DNA from: Meconema thalassinum
Lineage: Eukaryota > Arthropoda > Insecta > Orthoptera > Tettigoniidae
Direction: 5' to 3'
DNA: 64,000 nucleotides
Assembly (NCBI GenBank): GCA_946902985.2
Contig: OX336389.2
Coordinates: 125,027,572 to 125,091,571, forward strand
Made by a program: the position numbers and the translations under genes. The notes under the pieces were generated by a model. That model was not told where the DNA came from and searched no databases. It saw only the letters and a list, made by a program, of their open reading frames with translations. Of the stretch, positions 30,773 through 41,808 are shown piece by piece. Every line of letters starts with the position of its first letter. Within the stretch, counting starts at the first letter, position 1.

Positions 30773-31198
30773 TGGCTTCGGTGGCGTAGTTGGTAGCACG
30801 CTGAACTCCCCTGCCCAAGATAGCTGGTTCAAACCAGGCCGAAGTCGTCGGATTTTTTAAGAGCGTTAAAATCCTTCGGTATGCCTTCCTTTGGAGGGGA
30901 AGTAAAGCCGGCAGTCAAATGTCATAGATTTATGACATGCAAAAGATCCTTCAACAGACTAAACTTGTGTGAACCTAAATTTCTAGGTTAGATTTCGTTG
31001 GAACGCTCTATCAAAGTTCCAATGTTCACCACTAGGTATCATTGAAACCGGTTTGCGAAAGTTGGAACTACTTGAAATAGAACAGTACTTGTAGCTCATC
31101 CTATGGGTGTCCGCTAGAAGCAGCTACAGCCTCAGGGGAGCCGAACATATCCTCGGACACTCCCGGCACTAAAAGCCATACGATCAATAAATAAAACA
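30773..31198 (+). mobile_element. SINE family S1a, copy 2
   Basis: Equivalent of 10633-11058. Confidence 0.75.
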
Positions 31199-31570
31199 CT
31201 TTAGTTAGTAAAGTTTTCTCCCCTGTAGACTTATAACTTTTCCCATAAGGAATTGAAGACTACAAATTTTTAGAATTAGGTACTCCGAGGGATACCTGAG
31301 CTGGGTCTGGTTTCTCTTGTTTCATTGACTTTGGAATGTGCCCTCTGAATCAGGTGATTTCAATCCATGGTCCACGAATCTTTGTATAGTTCAAGAGACT
31401 TTGAATACCTTGGCTCTAAATTCATATGAAAAGTAGAATATTAGTAATCAAAACAAAACGTTAGGAATTTTGCATTTACGAGGGCCCTCTTTTAGTGGAA
31501 ATTTTATAAAATCATTTTACTATAAAATTCTTAAAATAAAATGTCATTAAAGACTGATGGTTAAATATTT

Positions 31571-31855
31571 TCCATACTTGAAAGCATTTGCTGGTATGGA
31601 CATATAAAACGAATGGAGGAGAAGAGGATACCCAGGAGGATACACGAGACAAAGTGGAAAGGAAAGAGACCGGAGGAAGAACGAGAGACAGGTGGCTGAA
31701 GGGGGTAGAAAAAAGCGTGAAGAAGAGAGGAGAAGTCTGGACAAGGGGGGAGACTGAGAGATGGTGGGAAGACAGAACACGTCGGAGAGGCTTGTGTTCC
31801 AAACAGACCCGGCCAGTGGCTGGAAACTGAGCAAGATGAAAATGATGATGATGAT
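31571..31855 (+). mobile_element. RTE-like LINE 3' fragment, copy 2
   Basis: Same insertion as at 11431-11715. Confidence 0.85.
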
Positions 31856-32272
31856 GATGGTTAAAAATTTGAAATAACTTCAGCACCTTGTAAATATATT
31901 TAGTGCATTAACATTTTGCACTCCTATGTCGAGTGGGGTTCGACATTAAAATATTTAACCTCCGCTCCGATGTAGAGTCCCAAACGACATGACGATAGCT
32001 TGTACTTACAGCGCTCGTATGACTTCTGTGCTGTATTGCGGTATTGTGCAGCCTTCTAGTGGTCTCCGAGAGAACACCTTTTCCCTATTTAATATAGTTT
32101 GCGGGAATTGTTATGAATTTTTAACCTTCGTTATTCTCAAATGTTTTTGACAGTTTTACTGATAATAAAGATTGAATGCAAACATGCCATCTGGTTCAAC
32201 TTCGCTCATGGAACCGGATATTTTAGAACAGTTAGTGGACAGTAATAGTTACGATGATGAACAAACAACTGG

Positions 32273-32470
32273 GCGGCTTCGGTGGTGTAGTTGGTAGCAT
32301 GCTGAGCTTCTATGCCCAAGATCGCGGGTTCAAACCCGGCCGAAGTCGTCGGATTTTTTAAGAACGTTAAAAATCCCTCAGTATGCCTTCCTTTGGAGGG
32401 GAAGTAAAGCTGGCGGTCCCATGGCATGTTAAAGAACCTTCCACTAATTACACCTGTGTGAAGCTAAATA
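32273..32470 (+). mobile_element. SINE family S1b, copy 2
   Basis: Equivalent of 12133-12330. Confidence 0.75.
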
Positions 32471-32597
32471 AATACAGGTTAAACATTTGACTAACTTCTT
32501 AGGTCCCTACGTTTGTCGTCATGAGCCGACTGTGGTGGCATCTGGTAACTAATTTCTGAACTAGTTGGTCGTTGATGGCGGCGTTTGGCGGCAAAAG

Positions 32598-32823
32598 TGT
32601 GAGTTTGCATTCACAAATTCTCATAGTGTGTTTCTTTTGTTTTTGTATTTCTCATAGTGTTCTTCTTTTGTTTTTGTATACCGTACAAGTCAAATGTACT
32701 TTTTTGAATATAACTGTCTGTTTCCGGTTGTGACCAATGGATGTCTGTGTTTTTTTCTTCTCCCATCAATTTGGAGTTTAGGACTGTATTTAGTAAACCT
32801 TTTTTGCTAATTATTTTATGACA
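32598..32823 (+). repeat. Copia 5' LTR, copy 2
   Basis: Equivalent of 12458-12683. Confidence 0.93.
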
Positions 32824-32839
32824 GGTTATGAGCCCAGTT
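32824..32839 (+). promoter_or_regulatory. Copia primer-binding site, copy 2
   Basis: Same as 12684-12699. Confidence 0.65.
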
Positions 32840-33026
32840 AAACGCTTATTCCTGTTAATGTGTGGACTTTGTGATGGGAGAATGTCGGTCGTTAAAGGGT
32901 GTTGATATGTGCGGCGCACATGTGGACAGTTAAGTGTGCATCCAAGATAGTTTTTGGTGAATTTTGTGGACGATTTTTCTATTGTGAGGACTATTTGTAC
33001 GTTTTATTTTAAGTATACATACTAAC

Positions 33027-34442
33027 ATGGATGCAGCTACGGGAAGCAGCGAGCGAGTAGTTGCAATAGTGAGGTTACAGGACGACAATTGGGAAGCGTG
33101 GAGCACCCGAACAAAGGCATTGCTTCAAACAAGGCGTCTGTGGGACGCGGTTCAAGGTTTCCCACGAAAGACCGATACAGGAGAGGTAGAAGATACACCC
33201 GTTGAAGAGTACTCCGAGGCCCAACTGGGCAAAGATCAAGACGCGAAAAACTTGCTCATAGGTTTGGTCACCGACCCTTTCCTAGGTGATATCAAAGAAG
33301 CGGAGACAGCTAAGGAAGCATGGCAGAATCTTCTGACTTCATGTTGCGATACCGGAGTCCTTCAAATTGTGACGATGTTAGAAGAATTGTGTCTTTTTAA
33401 GAAAACTAGTGACATTAGCATGCGTACATTTGTTGATAAAGTGCTTACTTGGTGTGCACGGTTGGACGATGTAGGTATAAAATTTACGGATAAGGCCAAA
33501 GCTGCTTTTATTCTCCGAGGACTGGAAAAGCGGGAGTACGAAAATTTGATACGTTCATTGGAAAGCAATGAAGAAAACTTAAGTGTAAAGGTAGTGCGAG
33601 CCAAACTATTGTTGGAGGAGAGAAAGAACAAGTTGGACAAACTAAAGATGGAGCGAGAACAGGAGACTTATGCGAGGCTGAAGAAGGAAGAATCTGAGGG
33701 TGAAAGCGTGAAGGCAATGGTGGCAGCCATGCGCTTAAATTCCAAGGAGGTCGTCAACAGCAGCAAAAGTGTCAACAAGCCAACAGGTAGTGGTGGATTC
33801 ATGTGCTACAAGTGCCAAGAACAGGGGCATATTGCTAAGTTCTGTGATTTAGTTCATGAAGCAAGAAAGAAAGGTTCAGTTTTGTGTTTTAATTGTGCCA
33901 AGATAGGTCATACTTCCCGGAAATGTAGTAATGGACGCAAGGAAAATGTTAAGGTTAAGAATCGTGAGGTTATTGCCACGGTAAAGGACGATGAGGCGGC
34001 AAACGAATGTGTTCAGGTTAATGCTAGTAGTGTTAAGGTGAAGGCTTATGTGGCAACTGAAAGCAAGGATGATGCATCTGATTGTGTACGCAGGTGGTAT
34101 GTAGATTCAGGAGCCACTGAGCACCTGACACCTTATAAGGATATTCTGTATGATTACACCCCAAAGGTTTCTGGTAGTGTAGACACAGCTGATGGATCCG
34201 TAGTTAGTGTATGTGGTATGGGAAGTGTGCTTATGAAGCTATCTGACAAGTGTGGAGGTTCTTTTCTGAAACTGAAAAGAGTGTTGTATGTCCCAGGTCT
34301 TCAAGACAATTTAATATCTGTAGGTCAATTTGACAAGAAAGGAGCAGTCGTAACCATTAAAGATAGCAAAGTTGTATTGTCAGATCATGAGGGTATATTC
34401 CTTACGGGTGAGGCTGTTCTAAATATGTATGAGGTAAATTGA
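33027..34442 (+). CDS. Copia gag-protease ORF, copy 2
   Basis: Same 471-residue protein as at 12887-14302, with identical predicted sequence, two zinc knuckles and a DSG protease motif. Confidence 0.88.
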   Translation: MDAATGSSERVVAIVRLQDDNWEAWSTRTKALLQTRRLWDAVQGFPRKTDTGEVEDTPVEEYSEAQLGKDQDAKNLLIGLVTDPFLGDIKEAETAKEAWQNLLTSCCDTGVLQIVTMLEELCLFKKTSDISMRTFVDKVLTWCARLDDVGIKFTDKAKAAFILRGLEKREYENLIRSLESNEENLSVKVVRAKLLLEERKNKLDKLKMEREQETYARLKKEESEGESVKAMVAAMRLNSKEVVNSSKSVNKPTGSGGFMCYKCQEQGHIAKFCDLVHEARKKGSVLCFNCAKIGHTSRKCSNGRKENVKVKNREVIATVKDDEAANECVQVNASSVKVKAYVATESKDDASDCVRRWYVDSGATEHLTPYKDILYDYTPKVSGSVDTADGSVVSVCGMGSVLMKLSDKCGGSFLKLKRVLYVPGLQDNLISVGQFDKKGAVVTIKDSKVVLSDHEGIFLTGEAVLNMYEVN

Positions 34443-34451
34443 GATTATTTT

Positions 34452-36398
34452 ATGGTAGAACAAGGGAAAGAATTTGCTTGTAATGACGAGGTGGAGGTTG
34501 TGTATGCTAAGAGCAACAAAGCTGTAACTAGCGGAATATGGCATCAGCGTTTTGGCCATGCTCTGAACATTCCAGATCGTGATTTTATACCCAAAGAAAA
34601 GAATCTTGATTGTGATACTTGTAAACAAGGTAAAATGAAAAGACTTAAATTTAATGAAAGAGATCATGTATCTCAGAAGCCATTAGATGTTGTGTTCTCT
34701 GATGTATGCCAGCTAGAGCACCCATCGATTGGAGGTAGCAAATATTTTATTACATTTACTGATGATTGTACCAGATTCTCATATGTAAGGTTTCTTAAGC
34801 ATAAGAGTGATGCATTTAATGAGTTTCTCAAGGTTAAGGCCCTAATGGAGACAGCACAAGGGACCAAGTTGAAATCTTTCCATTCAGACAACGGTGGAGA
34901 GTATTTAAGTACTGAGTTTTGTAACTATCTTGAAAAGGAAGGTATTGTTCGTAGGTTAACAATGGCTTACTCTCCCCAACAGAATGGCGTTGCTGAACGC
35001 CTCAACCAGCAACTTCTCACCACTAGTAGGTGCATGCTCATTCAGTCAGGCATGCCAGTTCAATTTTGGGGGGAAGCCATCAGCACAGCCTGCTATATAA
35101 AGAATAGGTGTGTGTCCTCAACTGTAAAGAACATCCCATTTGAACTGTGGACGAGTAGAAAGTTGTCAGACCAGGAATTGCTTATGTTAAAATCATTTGG
35201 TTGTAAAGTTTGGATCCATAAACGTAATGTGGAAAAGTTAGTGCCAAGGGCAAATGTTGGTGCAATGCTAGGGTACCCCGATGACTCGAGGGGCTACCGT
35301 GTATGGGACATCGAAAAGAAATGTGTCATTAAATCCAGGAATGTAGAATTTGTTGAAGATGTATTTCCGTTTTCTCTAAAAGCCCAGGAAAAACCTGTAA
35401 CTCAGATAGACTGTGAACCTAGAACAGTTGGAGAAGTGTTTGTCGAGCAGAAAGATTGTGGAGGTGACGTGTTTGAACACGAAGTAGCCGAATCAGGAAA
35501 TGAAAATTCTGTAACAAGTGATAGTGATGCCTCTTTGTCAGATTCTGATGTCGTAATAGACTCTCCATTACAGCCTGAACACACAGTATTACGCAGGTCG
35601 AGTAGAGAGAGAAAACGTCCCAGTAAGTGTGTGTGTTGTAATGAAGTTAAGGTCAAATGTCGCATTGTCATGTTGAGGTCAGAATATAACGATCCGGTGT
35701 CTTTTCAAGAAGCCACCTCACGAGATGACAAAGATAAATGGTTTGAAGCAATGAACCAAGAGATTGCCCTCTTGGAAAAACATAATGTGTGGACACTTGC
35801 AGAAGATTCAGGTGGCAAGACTGTCATAGGCACCAAATGGGTGTATAAAACTAAACGAAACCAAGAAGGTGAAGTACTTAGGTATAGAGCACGTTTAGTA
35901 GCTCAAGGTTTCAGTCAGATAAAGGGTACAGATTTCCTTGAATCCTACAGTCCTGTGGTAAAAAGGAAAACTATTAGGACCCTTATAGCCATAGGAGTAG
36001 AGCGTGAATGGGATAATTGTCACTTGGACATTGTATCGGCATACCTTAATAGCAAAATTAAGGAAACTGTATTTGTAAGTCAACCAGAAGGTTTTCACAG
36101 TGTAGAGTACCCAGACTATGTGCTAAAACTCAACAAGAGTATTTACGGTTTATGTCCAGCTGGTAAAGATTGGCACAATTGTATCACTGCACAACTTGTC
36201 AAGCTTGGCTTAAATCAAAGCAAATGTGATCCATGTCTGTATTTTAACCCAGATCATGACCTGTATGTTGCCCTTTGCTACCATACAAGGAATGATATGC
36301 AAATGTTTGTTGTTAGTGTAAGGCTAGTTATGTATTTTTTTTGTTTTTTTTGTTTTAAGTTTGTTTTTTTTGCAATTTGTGAATGGGGGGAAGTGTGA
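34452..36398 (+). pseudogene. Copia integrase and truncated reverse transcriptase, copy 2
   Basis: Same as 14312-16258, with identical predicted sequence and the same loss of the reverse transcriptase active site. Confidence 0.88.
36385..36393 (+). promoter_or_regulatory. Copia polypurine tract, copy 2
   Basis: Same as 16245-16253. Confidence 0.85.
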
Positions 36399-36619
36399 GT
36401 TTGCATTCACAAATTCTCATAGTGTGTTTCTTTTGTTTTTGTATTTCTCATAGTGTTCTTCTTTTGTTTTTGTATACCGTACAAGTCAAATGTACTTTTT
36501 TGAATATAACTGTCTGTTTCCGGTTGTGACCAATGGATGTCTGTGTTTTTTTCTTCTCCCATCAATTTGGAGTTTAGGACTGTATTTAGTAAACCTTTTT
36601 TGCTAATTATTTTATGACA
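36394..36619 (+). repeat. Copia 3' LTR, copy 2
   Basis: Equivalent of 16254-16479. Confidence 0.93.
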
Positions 36620-36670
36620 AAAAGTAGTACTTGAAAAAATTCAATGCCTGCAGTCCTTACTTGAATTAAA

Positions 36671-36805
36671 ACAGATAACACACACTAATATAGTCATCAC
36701 AATTAACACCGGTTATCAGACAGATTCTACACACACCCAAAGTACACGGGGCTACATGACTGCGTTGTCGCAGCCCCTAAACTGAGGAACCCACCAACCA
36801 ACAAA
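36671..36805 (+). mobile_element. SINE family S3, 3' part, copy 2
   Basis: Equivalent of 16531-16665. Confidence 0.6.
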
Positions 36806-37160
36806 CAACTGACTTGGAAATATAACATAACTATATTTTGTGTTAGATTGTTTTGCAGTGTTCACTTCCTACTACTGTTCACAGTGCAGAAATTAATTCA
36901 GCAGGAAGCACTCGCTAAAGGTAATGGAGTTCAAAAGGTCAAATCAGGAAAAGTTTAAATGATATTTTGGGAAACTGGTGTTGAGTCTAATAATTTGCAC
37001 ACTTCTGTGTGCTTTGAGCTTCAAATTTAACCTTACATGGCCACGGTGGCAGGATGTACACACTCTTCGATATTCCTTTGGCAGTGAACTAAAATACATT
37101 TGTGTTTGCGTTAACCCATGTGCAAATGAAAATACTTGCTAAGCCCACATGTGTGCTAAC

Positions 37161-37402
37161 CTGGTTTGGAATTGCATGAGCCAGGTCCATGGTATTCAGG
37201 AAAATTTCCACAATCAAGAATGGATTTGAATCTTGGAGGTAACCTGCTCCCACAACCTCCTTGGAACTCGCGGCAGAAATCACAACACGGCAATACTATT
37301 TTATCCTCTTCTTCGCCAGGACTTCGAGGTAAACAGGTAGGTTGTAGCAACTGACACACAAACTCGTATGCCAGCCGGTAGCATTCTGCATCCACCAGTT
37401 CC
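37161..37402 (-). CDS. Frizzled-domain exon 2, copy 2
   Basis: Same exon as copy 1, splice borders and frame intact, with the extra Cys. Confidence 0.85.
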
Positions 37403-37571
37403 CTGCAACAAGAAGTTAACAGATACAAACAAGCAGTGGTGTCGCTAGAGGAGAAGAACTATCATAACCTATCTTCAAAATTGTCCCGTCAGTTAAATAA
37501 AATCTCCATATCAGCTTTTCATATACCATATATTGAGCAACAATTTCAAACTCAAACTTGTAGTAATGACC

Positions 37572-37985
37572 ACCTCGTAGTGGAGCAGCTATCATTCTTG
37601 GCTGTTACCGCAGAGGCCCTGGTTCAATTCCCGGCTCTGCCAAGAAATTTCAATTCTGGTGCAAGGCTGGAACCGGGTACACTCAGCCTAGTAAGGCAAA
37701 ACTGAGAAGAAGAGAGTTCAATTCCCACCTCGACCATCCAGGAAGTGGTTTTCCGTGGTTCCATCAACTCCAGGCAAATGCTAGAATGGCTCCTAAAACC
37801 ATGGGAAAACCATGAGAATGGATGGCAGAGGTGGGAATGGAACTCATCTCTCCTCAGTTTTGCCTCACGAGGCTGTGTGGACCCTATTCCAGCCCTCAAA
37901 CTAGAACTTAATTTCTTGGCAGAGCCAAGATTCAAACCCAGACCTAAGGGGTGACAGCCAAGCATGCTAGCCACCACACCACAAG
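37572..37985. mobile_element. Inverted pair of S3 SINEs with central deletion, copy 2
   Basis: Same deleted form as at 17432-17845. Confidence 0.7.
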
Positions 37986-38098
37986 ATGCTCCCATCTTTA
38001 ACCAAAGTTTTCATCAGCACTCCTCCAGCACCATAAAATAATTAGGCAGAAAATATGAGTTTAACATGTATTTAATTACAGTATTAGCACAGATTATA

Positions 38099-38407
38099 CC
38101 GACAGCCATGGCTACGCTCGCTAAAGCGCGGCGTTAGGTCATTCTCTGCTGACACGGTATACGCGTGGGTTCGAGCCCCTCCGTCGGCCGTCCTTGAAAT
38201 GGTTTTCCGTGGTTTCCCCATTTTCAACACCAGGCAAATGCTGGAACGGTACCTTCTAACAGGTTACGGCCCCTCCTTCCATATCCTTGCCCAGTTTCAT
38301 TCACCTTCATCCATTCCTTCTCTCATCCTGACGCGCAGGTCGCCCATGGGCGTCGACTAGAATGGCCTGCACTCGGCCTCTCAGGGGGGCCACACGACAA
38401 AAAAAAA
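38099..38407 (+). mobile_element. SINE family S4, copy 2
   Basis: Same insertion as at 17959-18267. Confidence 0.88.
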
Positions 38408-38926
38408 GCACAAATTATATTAACATATAGAATTTTTTCAAGTGAATCTCATATTGGGCATAAATTTGTGTTGACCGACTGAGAGATATCGATCAGCTGT
38501 TGTTAATATAAAGGCAACACTGGAAAATGGCTTCAAAGCCTCTCTTAAGGACCACCCACCAAAATAACCAACTTTTGCAGGAACCAACATTGGAACCCAT
38601 AACATCAATGCAATTTGTACCTCTTGCCGACCGCCAACTAGCTTTTTGGCGACCAAAGTTTTAAAGACTGTACTTATGCAGTAGTGCATTGCGGATTGTC
38701 AAGGTAGTGAGTGAGTTCAGGCAATGGGTTAATCTTCCTGGCTTATATCAGATGAAGGTGAAGTGACACGATCTCACTTTCGCGCTGAATGCTTTCAGAA
38801 CAAAAAAAAACACTATAGCATTATAAAGAGGTGCACTAGGCAACTTGAGGAGTGAGATACTTTGTCAATGCTTCCTGCACTGAGTTAGTACAGTAGTTCC
38901 AACCCTGTGAGTAGAATGTTCCATAA

Positions 38927-39851
38927 CAGGGGCCTCGAAACTCTTTAGCCTCCACTAAGTCCCAAGGGCCAAGACCTAGCTAGCTCATCATACCAACATC
39001 CTGTAGTTTTGAATTACGCGCAAAGTTTCGTTTCGGGACGAGTGAGATCTCTATGAGGCAGTGCGCGGGGTATAATTCAAGAGCGGATGATCAGTATAAA
39101 AGACTTCGAATATTTCACTCTAAATTCATACGAAAAGTAGAATAAAGTAATCAAAACAGAACATGTGGCATAGTGCATTAACGAGGCCCCTCTTTTAGTG
39201 GAAAATTTAAAAAACATTTTACTATCAATTTCTTAAAATCAAATGTAATTTAAGACTGATGGTTAAATATTTGAAATAACTTCAGTGCCTTGTGAATATA
39301 TTTAGTGCATTATATCATGAAAAGTATAGATGAAATTTTGGAAAGCTGGTGTGGAGTCAAATAATTTGCACACCTCTGTATAAATGTGCTTTTCAGCTCT
39401 CGGCACTACTTCTCTGTGTGAATAAACATTCTCCTAAATAAAATAAAAAAGTATTTACAAATCCAAATTAACTGACGAGTATTTCAAGTCGCTGCTGATA
39501 ATTTCCAATAGTAAATTTGATCCTCAACTGTAAACAATTGTCAGTGAAAAGTTACAGCCGCATAAATCTCTTTAATTATAGTAATAATAATAAATACCTT
39601 AATTATGTGAATTACCTATGCATTTCACTCGTATTAAGTTTTTAGGACAAATCTCATGTCATTAATTACAGTTAAAATGATCAATTTTATTATGTCAAAA
39701 ATTGTGTTCTTTAATCGGTCGTTAAATAAAAACAACCGATTATAATTTGTATGATTTATCTACATTGTCAATTTTACAATGTAGCCTAATCAAAATATGC
39801 TATGACGAGCCGGATTGGAGGTACTCGCGGGCCGTAGTTTTGAGACCCCTG
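38927..39851. mobile_element. Non-autonomous hAT-type transposon, copy 2
   Basis: Same as 18787-19711. Confidence 0.8.
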
Positions 39852-40282
39852 TTCCATAGCATTAACAGGCACCGTTACTCAGCACCACCCACACCTCATA
39901 GCTTCCATATAATCACAGAGTGAGTATCAGTGAACAACCACATTTATTCTAGCCCGTGCCACTAAAAAAATGCAAAACTACTCGATTCATCATGAAATGG
40001 CAACAGGCAGGAAAATTTACTAGCACAACAATATCCTGTGTGACAATGCCCCAGGTTCCAGGCCTCGGAATGAATATTCATTGAAATCTAGGGATTCTTG
40101 ATCAACTAGCCATTTTACGCACTCAATCTGGGACATATACCAGCCATACTGGCTCTACTCTCAGCTGGTAAAAATGGTGATTGTAATGACAAGAGTGACA
40201 TAGTACAAAAGATTAATTATTCTATTATAATAAGCATCAAAACAATTACTACTACTAGAATATGATTGTATTGATGTCCTAC

Positions 40283-40351
40283 CTGAAAGCAATGACATCG
40301 TCTTTAACTGCCTGAATTGAGCTGTGCCCCAGGGCATTAGGATAAGATGTC
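40283..40351 (-). CDS. Frizzled-domain exon 1 (partial), copy 2
   Basis: Same as 20143-20211, including the unclear acceptor. Confidence 0.65.
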
Positions 40352-40391
40352 ACCAATTACCAATTTTGTTTTACAATAACTATATCAAGTA

Positions 40392-41061
40392 CAGAGAGTC
40401 CAGTTTGTGTGTATCGGAGACCCTAGCTAGCCCGCTCGCCCAAGGCGCGAGCCTGTCTCCCGCCAGGCACTTTGCCGTTTCGCGGCACTCGCGCGGCATT
40501 GAGTCATTGAGTATAGGAATTTGTACTTAAATTTGTACTTCAATGTGATCCTTGACTGATTTTTTTGACAAACTGACTTACGGAGAGCGATTGTTAACTG
40601 ATTTTCAAGAAGATTCTGCCACTGCTCACAATGACGAAGCATCCATGACAGAATTGCGTCGCATTTTTGGTACTAGGATTATAAGTCGGAACGTGTGGCC
40701 TCCGCGAAGCCCAGACTTATCACCATGTGACTTTTATTTGTGGGGGACGCTTATAAATAGAGTGTATGCGGAATCCCTCACACTATAAATGAGCTTAAAG
40801 ACTATATTACAGCTGAAATACAGCCAATCGGTGCTGAGGAACTTCAGAGAGTAAATGCCAGTTTCATAAAAAGGTGCCAGCGATGTGTAGCTGTGAATGG
40901 CGAACATTTTCAGCACTAGCTGTGAACTAGGTAAGTACAAATTCCTATACTCAATGACGCAGTGCCGAGCAGGCACCGCATAACGGCAAAGTGCGTGGCG
41001 GGAGACGGGCGCGCGCCGCGGGCTAGCGAGAGTCTCCGATACATACAAACTGGACTCTCTG
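40392..41061. mobile_element. Mariner-like element with long inverted repeats, copy 2
   Basis: Same as 20252-20921. Confidence 0.82.
40552..40920 (+). pseudogene. DDE transposase C-terminal remnant, copy 2
   Basis: Same as 20412-20780. Confidence 0.78.
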
Positions 41062-41808
41062 CAGATATGTAGGCCTACTTTTCTTCTTAAAATATCACTT
41101 AAAATTGCTAATGTCCTTCCCTATTTCCAAATTTTTTAAATGAATATGCGTTGTTTACGATAAATAGATTCTGTGTCAAACAATCATAATTGCAAAATTA
41201 AACTCGGGAGTGTCCACCAACACAAAGTTCCTCATTTCTCTACTAGAAAGCGCTATAGTGTTCAAGGAGCTTAGATAGCTAACCTCCTTGACTTTCGTAG
41301 TGATTCAAGGAACAACGAAATTCGACATGCAAGCTACCCTCTGGGTGTCAAATTACAAAGCTTGCACCCGGCAACCAAGGCCATACGATATTATTATAAA
41401 TGTCTACGCAGTTTTCTTCAATGAAAATATGAAATCTGCAGTGCTATTTAACTTGACTTCTGAATTGCGTGCTTTGATTATATGTACATTGTACATGTAT
41501 GTACATTGTGGCAAGCATCCTCTAAATATATAGGCCTACTGTACTGTACACTCGTCAGTCATGTTACGAAATAGAAATTTACTATTCTGTTGCAAACTGC
41601 TTCTAATAACTACCGTATTATTTTGACATTAATTTTAAAAACAAATTATTTCATGCTAATCAAACTACTGAAGTTTTGCCATCCCAACAAATATTCTCGG
41701 GAAAATGAGATAGAATTTGGAAAAGAAAGACAATCCCACAATTAACGGGACATATCTGTATGCCGGAGGTAAAGAGCACTATGTCCATTTTTTCAATATT
41801 GTACTAAT

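Larger units (their letters stand above)
32598..36619 (+). mobile_element. Copia LTR retrotransposon, copy 2 (defective)
   Basis: Same insertion as in copy 1, carried along by the duplication rather than inserted again: same target site, same AAAAG duplication (32593-32597, 36620-36624), same internal TGA and same reverse transcriptase deletion. Confidence 0.95.

Noticed and set aside
32598..36619. Independent second Copia insertion
   Set aside because: Same target site, same duplication and same defects as copy 1, so it was copied with the unit.
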